Assembly (NCBI GenBank): GCA_019137255.1
Contig: WPDH01000152.1
Coordinates: 124,001-188,000, forward strand
Source: Corinectria fuckeliana
Lineage: Eukaryota; Ascomycota; Sordariomycetes; Hypocreales; Nectriaceae
Reading direction: 5' to 3'
Length of the DNA stretch: 64,000 nucleotides
Position numbers and translations under genes: made by a program. The notes beneath the pieces were generated by a model, which was not told the origin of the DNA, did no database searches, and was given only the letters and a program-made list of their open reading frames with translations. Shown one piece after another: positions 58,423 through 64,000 of this stretch (positions are counted from its first letter, which is position 1; every line of letters starts with the position of its first letter).

Positions 58423-60264
58423 AGGGAAAGGTTGCCAGGGTATTATCGAGCAAAAACTAGCTAGTCCTCTCCATAAATCTCCTCTACCCATAGTACTACA
58501 TACCAATTCAACCTTTGTTCATACCATTCTACCTTTTGTTGCTGTATTGTGATTGCGGTTGAAACGGGGAGAGACAATGATTGACACAGAAAAGGTAGGA
58601 AGGAACATGAGCTACATAACAGAGCCGATCGCATCGAGGCATAGCGGCTTGGTGAAGGGGTGAACTTGGTGGGGTAATTGGGATTCGAACTAATTGTATG
58701 GCAGTAAACCCTGGGAGTCTATTCTATTTTGGTTTTTTGTTTCACCGTTAAGCCTTAATTATTTGGTATGAGCTTTCAAATACCGTCTTTCGCTTCTTCG
58801 GTAGCAATAACTACCTAGGTACGTAGTATTCTAGATGTGGTGGTGGGGTTGAGCACGGTCGTGAAGCTTCGCAAAAGCAAGCAAATGGTCTTGTAGCGTG
58901 TAGTAGGGGTTTACAGTCGTTTAAAGACCACGGGGCAGTCTTGCGAAGTAACTAAGCTAAAGAAACAGTCGTATGGCCTTGTGAAATCTCGGAAAACGAT
59001 TGAAGGAGGAGGAGTACCAAATACACATGTACGGCATGTTCTCCGATCCCGTGCCTGTCGTTCTAGAACAGCAAGCTCCGGTCGAAGCGACGGGGCACGG
59101 ACTAGGGCATCCCCCGCAGCATGACATTGGGAAACTGCCAAAATGAGGAGAAATGGACGGGGTCCCAAGCCACCCGTTTCCAAGCAAGCCTGTTTCTCCG
59201 ACTGTCCGACAAGAACAAGAGGCTTGGAGACGACTTTCCCCCACAGGCCGTCTGTCACTGGACTCGGCTACGAGCTGTTCGTACCCCCAAACCCCAGTTA
59301 CATGCTCCTCCTCCTCCTCCTCCTCCTCCTCCTCCTCTCGCTGTGGTGTCCCCGTCCTCGCTGTGGTGTCCGATCGGCCAGTCCTTCCCAATCACGTCGT
59401 GGGGATTTCTCCGTGTCTCGTGGACCACCCCCGCCATCCTCGTAAGCCAAGCTAAACCCTGCCCTGCTAATCTATCTAGCCCCCCGAGTCATACATACCT
59501 ATCTTGGAGAGGTGGAGAACGGAGAACGGAGAACCCTGGGGCCAACAACAAAAGAAAATCGTGGGGCGACCACCAAGTGTGCAAAATTGCCTAATTCGGA
59601 AATCTCCACATCGGGCACTCCTACTACAACTGGAGAAGCGACAAGATACAAAAGCACAAGCTCACCTCCGGCCCCGTCACCGACTCCATCGTCGGCTCCA
59701 CCGCCTGCGACCGGCCCCCCGCTAACTAGCCCACCGCCAACCAAACCTCCTTCACACGGCGCAGAACTGGCTGAGATCGGATTCACAAACCCGCTGACCA
59801 CATGCTATGCATTGGCATGTACTTTGTACCCTAGGGGTTGGTGTCGATCTTGTGACTGCGGCGACTGCCACTGCATGCGACCAGCTCCGCCTTGGCAAGG
59901 GCCGCCCTGGAAGACCGGGAGTGGGAGACCGACCGACCGACCGACTGACTGACTGGCAGAACCGGGAGATGGAAAGTTCTGGGACGCGGGAAGCCGAGAG
60001 TCCTGTGGTCCCACGCGTTACCGTGGGGCTGCGAGCTCTCCGAATGCCGGTCCTCAAGGTATAAGATTCTGGAGCTCGCTCGGGGCTGATTCTTCTGCAT
60101 CTTGATCCTTCAAGCACCTCAATTGACTCCCCAGACCCTCTGACCCTCGCTCTCACCCTCTCACCCTCTCGCTCTCGGCTCAATTCGCGTCTCAGCCAAG
60201 ATACTCGCGCCCCTAGCCGAACCTCTCCAACCCTCTACTTCCCATCCTCCTCTCACAATTCACA
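58423..60264. other. Intergenic region with simple repeats; promoter of the inositol dehydrogenase-like gene
   Basis: A tRNA-like T-arm motif on the minus strand (TTCGAATCCC near 58690) lacks the rest of a tRNA. A CTC trinucleotide array lies at about 59304-59340 and a GACC/GACT array at about 59931-59956. Just upstream of the next gene a CT-rich leader (about 60120-60255) is typical of well-expressed fungal genes. No gene was recognised. Confidence 0.55.
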
Positions 60265-61383
60265 ATGGCTCCTAAGCTCCAGGTCGCCGTCGCCGGTCTC
60301 GGCCGCATGGGTGCTCGCCATGCCCTCAACTTCCACAACCGAACTCCTCGCGCCGAGCTCGTCGCCGCCTTCACTCCCGTTCAGAAGGAAGTCGAGTGGG
60401 CGTCTGTCCACCTCGAGGGCGTCACCGTCTACACCGACTACGATGAGATGCTGAAGCACCCCGGCCTCCAGGCCGTCGTTGTTGCCACCGTCACCACTGC
60501 CCACGCTGAGGAGGCCATCAAGGCCATCGAGGCCGACAAGCACGTTCTGTGCGAGAAGCCCCTCAGCACCAGCGTCGACATTGTAAGCTTGCTCACACGC
60601 GAATTATGCTAGAGAAACCCGTCGCTAACTTCATCTTTACAGTCGCAATCCGTCGTCGACGCTGCCATCAAGAAGCCTCAGCTGAAGGTCATGTGCGGTT
60701 TCTCCCGCCGCTTCGATGCCTCGTACCGCGACGCCTTCAACCGTATGGATAACGGAGGCATCGGCCGACCTTCCGTCTTCCGCTCTCAGACTTGCGACAA
60801 GCTCGATCCCTCCGGCTTCTTCGTCGCCTACGCCGAGTTCAGCGGTGGCATCTTTGTCGACTGCAACATCCACGACATCGACCTTGCCCTGTGGTTCTTC
60901 GGCCAGGACTCCATTGTCAAGAGCGTCGTTGCCAGCGGCATCACCGCCGTGCAGCCCGATCTGCGCAAGCACAAGGATGTCGACAACGGCGTCGGCGTCG
61001 TCGAGTTCTGGGGCGGCAAGATCGCCTACTTCTACTCTTCCCGCATGATGGCTGCTGGCCAGCACGACATGACTGAGATCATCGGTACCGAGGGCAAGCT
61101 GGCCGTCAACGCCAACCCCACCGGAACCCTCGTCGAGATGCACGAGGGCACCGGTGTTCGTCGCGAGATCCCCCACGATTACTACGGCCGCTTCGAGAAC
61201 GCCTTTGTGACCGAGGCCAACGAGTTCACCGCCGCCTGCCTCGATAACAACAAGCTGCCATTCAAGCTGTCCGGCGCTGTCCAGGCTGTCAAGATCGGCT
61301 GCGCTCTCCAGGAGAGCTTGAACTCTGGCCTGAAGATCAACTTTGACGAGACCGGCCGTCGCCTGGAGACTGTCAAGCTGTAA
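60265..61383 (+). CDS. Gfo/Idh/MocA-family oxidoreductase, probable inositol 2-dehydrogenase
   Basis: Two exons (60265-60582 and 60643-61383, 60-nt intron with GTAAGC donor, CTAAC branch and ACAG acceptor) encode 352 residues. The Rossmann start VAVAGLGRMGARHA and the conserved Glu-Lys-Pro motif HVLCEKPLS are followed by the C-terminal sheet domain. Its catalytic segment is FVDCNIHDIDLALWFFG, with the active-site Asp and His. Such enzymes oxidise myo-inositol to 2-keto-myo-inositol with NAD, the first step of inositol breakdown. The location next to an inositol transporter supports that. Related sugar dehydrogenases share the fold, so substrate remains probable rather than proven. Confidence 0.85.
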
Positions 61384-61743
61384 AAAGAACGCACAAAAAG
61401 CATGGAATATTATACGGAATTATAGAGCTAAGCCCAACTGATTTGACTTTCAGAATGAATTAATAGAATCACATTCACAACCATTTTTTCTTTTTCGCTT
61501 CCAACAGTGACCCTGCTTTGAATGGCTGACTCTACCTACATACCGTCAATGGAGACTTGCTCCGCGGGGCTGTCTTATTAGTTGCAGTAGCGTTCGGAGC
61601 CTATTTCCGAAGGAGCATCTTCTAAAGGACAAATTGTGAACTTCCAATTGGCTCACCAATACAACAGCCTCGCAAGGTTCGGAAAATGCAATCCGTGTCA
61701 GTCACAATTTCTGGGTTGTCCACGAGACCTCGCCATGACAGCA
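61384..61743. other. Intergenic stretch
   Basis: The 3' flank of the dehydrogenase gene. On the minus strand an ORF at 61622-61828 may be decayed continuation of the adjacent kinase-like fragment. No other feature was seen. Confidence 0.4.
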
Positions 61744-62181
61744 TCAGATTATCTTGGCATTCAGTGGTAGCCACCTTGGCATGGTTCTGCGAACTATTAC
61801 CCACTCTTGAATAAGACCAACGATACATCCTAGTTCGGCATGCCTGACATAGCCGACGAGTTTTGGGACTGAAGAAATGTCGTCTCCTCTCAAGAGGGCC
61901 TTGCGTATCTGCTGGAGCTTTGTCACTTCTCTCCAGGTACGGGTCGAGTCTTGTGTCGGTTCCGTTGCGTGTGGCGCGACTGCTGCAAACGCGCTTCTTC
62001 CATGGTCGAGACTGATGGCTACGTCTTCATCTATGAGATCTTCGTACTCATAATCGTCTTCAGTAGTAGTGGCGCGTGTGAGGAGCTCAATAACATGATC
62101 TTCCACGGGTTGCTCGGTACCAACACTCTTGTCGTGATCTGGTATCGGAGAGCTAGAAAAGACGGTGACGGCGATCCATCT
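61744..62181 (-). pseudogene. Fragment of a fungal kinase-like gene
   Basis: One open stretch of about 145 codons without a convincing ATG reads SRWIAVTVFSSSPIPDH, then VEDHVIELLTRATTTEDDYE, and RGDDISSVPKLVGYVRHAEL, then GCIVGLIQEWV. This resembles the region ahead of the catalytic core in a family of fungal protein-kinase-like genes. The frame then breaks and no HRD, DFG or equivalent motif follows. It is therefore probably a truncated relic. The family call rests on recalled similarity and is tentative. Confidence 0.35.
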
Positions 62182-64000
62182 GCTGTTGAAGTCTAAACAA
62201 TGTCTGCGCCATCACCGTCGCCAGCATATCCAAATACCTGGGTAATCGAATGCCCTCCGATGTCATGAAAGTGTGAGTGTTTTTTCTTTTATTCTACGGC
62301 AAATGCATCTCCAGACTTAGCGCAACGGGTTTTGAATGCGGCCCTCATGCAACTCAAGGTTCAGATGAACACAAGCATCCTCGAAGGGGAGAAGGTTTGC
62401 TTTAAAGCACTGGCTATTGGTGTTCATTAATGCTTGCAGTCGGGCTTAAAATGCAATGTCTCGAGCGGGAAAAGGCGAGCTGGCTATGCTAGAGATCCAG
62501 CCAGCAAACCGCTAGCGAAGATACGGGCGGTGCTTATACTCTGTCTCCACAAGTCCCTCAGCCGGCTCGATAGTGTAGACGTCAATAGTACGTGTTATTT
62601 ATATGGATGCAAGAACTGTATTCCCACGTGTAACTAGAGGAAAAATGGTGGCAGTTTCCATGTCTAGTCGAAGAACACTAGTGATTCTAGAGAATATACT
62701 GACGAGCTACAACTTGACAAGATACAGCTTTTATAACCATTTTGTCAGCTGGATAAGATTTCTTAGAAGTTGTCAAGGTCAGAGAGGGATGTCTGTTGCA
62801 AAGGCATGCCTTAAGGTCTACTTTATAAATTGGGTTACTTACTGGGAAAAGGATATTGTGTTTCATTGGGTATAGTATCTTATTGGGGTTTTTGATTGTG
62901 TATTATTTACTCTATTGCTCTCTTTATCTTAGAAGATATCAAGCAAGGCGGGTTTAAAACTAAATAATAGAAAGGCACATGAGTTGAGGGAGGGAGAAGA
63001 AGGGACCGCAACAGAGACCGAATTGAGGTCGTAGCTAGGGCTAGAGTTGAGCGCCCCAGTGACATAATCATGGGTATACCCTCCCCCCCAAGGTTTGTTG
63101 AAGATGCTCATACTAACTGTAACAATCTTACTGGAATTACGAGCGTGAGATTGACAACTTGATGATCGTGGCTGTAAAGGGTACTGGAAGCGAGACTCGA
63201 GCAGCAATGAGGTCTTATGGGAGCGGTGGTCCAACAGAGACGGAAATTTTGTGATGGGGACGTAGGGGGGGAGGTGAGTGGATTGTGAGAAATGCCCATA
63301 GAACTAGCTAACTCGCTACGGAATGACGGTTTCTCAGTATACTGAGGGTCGAGCAAAGGGGCTAATCGATTAAATCTCAACTCCCAGCGCCTAGCTGAGC
63401 TCGAGACGCAGACTTGGTAGTGTGTATCTTGAGAATGCCTGTCTTTACAAAACTTCAGACCTTCACACAATTACAGCATCAAAGCCGACGCAATTGATGT
63501 CCCCAGGTTTTCAAGGAGAGTTGCGCAGTGCCCGATGCCAACAAGACTCGCTTTACCTTGTCCGCGTTCTGCATGGAATACCGCGAGTCCCTTCGCCCAA
63601 TTGAGAAAAATGTGAAAAGCCGATACCTCACCTTGTTCACTCAAAAAGTCGCATTAATAACAAGCGATACTTGCGGAGAAGTGCTCGTTTGTCAAGATCC
63701 TCGTTTCAATTTTACATGATACTGGCATTCATTGCTAATTCTATGCCGCGACGGAAATCTATGCCGCGACGGAAAGACAGGGGCAGGAGGAATCTCAAAT
63801 TTACCGAATTAGTAAATTAAATGCAAAAGTAGGTATATTAAGGGCTGCTCCATGGGTGACCAATATACACATTTTAACGACTCGACCCTACTTCAACTCA
63901 TAATATCCTACACATCCAAGGTCGACTTCGCCGGGCTCACTTCGTATTCTCTTGTAACCATGATACCATTCTGGTGACTACTTCCTTCGCTGTTCGTACT
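62182..64000. other. AT-richer region without recognised genes
   Basis: Only short ORFs without motifs occur. An 18-bp unit (CTATGCCGCGACGGAAAT, second copy ending in G) is directly duplicated at 63741-63776. Confidence 0.5.

Noticed and set aside
47901..61383. Secondary-metabolite gene cluster
   Set aside because: A P450, reductase, regulator and transporter are present, but no polyketide synthase, peptide synthetase, terpene cyclase or other backbone enzyme is in the window.
1..64000. Transposons, CRISPR arrays, rRNA genes, viral insertions
   Set aside because: I saw no transposase, reverse transcriptase or integrase motifs, no long terminal or inverted repeats, no regularly spaced repeats, and no rRNA or viral gene signatures.

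Overview
This window is nuclear DNA of a filamentous ascomycete. The genes look like those of a Sordariomycete of the Pezizomycotina, but the species cannot be read from the sequence. Supporting signs are short spliceosomal introns (about 47-110 nt) with GTRNGT donors and CTRAY branch sites, codons strongly ending in C, pyrimidine-rich leaders, and fungal families such as HET, Zn2Cys6, GH125 and Hul5. Exon boundaries were worked out by hand from reading frame, splice signals and family conservation. No transcript data were available.

Left part (1-38.2 kb) is ordinary housekeeping territory. In order it holds a U2SURP/SR140-like splicing factor cut by the left edge, a sarcosine/fructosyl-amine oxidase-type flavoenzyme, TATA-binding protein, mitochondrial ETF-ubiquinone oxidoreductase, a secreted GH125 alpha-mannosidase, a Hul5/UBE3C HECT ubiquitin ligase, poly(A)-binding protein, a conserved fungal membrane protein with a puzzling upstream ORF in another frame, a HET-domain protein, a universal stress protein with a long disordered N-terminus, mitochondrial ribosomal protein uS7m, and a 95-residue dsRBD-like protein.

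Middle part (38.2-47.9 kb) is gene-poor and full of simple repeats. It contains a tRNA-Phe(GAA) gene, the wreck of a fungal transcription factor, and an intact but divergent six-exon V-ATPase proteolipid gene. The tRNA gene is the most striking object in the window. Its D-loop is split by 55 nt that carry a GTACGT donor, a CTAAC branch site and a CAG acceptor. Removing exactly those 55 nt restores a 73-nt tRNA-Phe.

Right part (47.9-61.4 kb) looks like a metabolic island. A cytochrome P450 reductase and a cytochrome P450 are divergently transcribed from a shared 0.9-kb promoter. A Zn2Cys6 regulator, whose zinc cluster is assembled from 14-nt and 11-nt microexons, is divergent from a myo-inositol transporter. 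An inositol 2-dehydrogenase-like enzyme follows. The transporter and dehydrogenase make a plausible inositol uptake and oxidation pair, and CreA-like hexamers cluster in the transporter promoter. The last 2.6 kb holds a fragment of a kinase-like gene and AT-richer sequence without recognisable genes.
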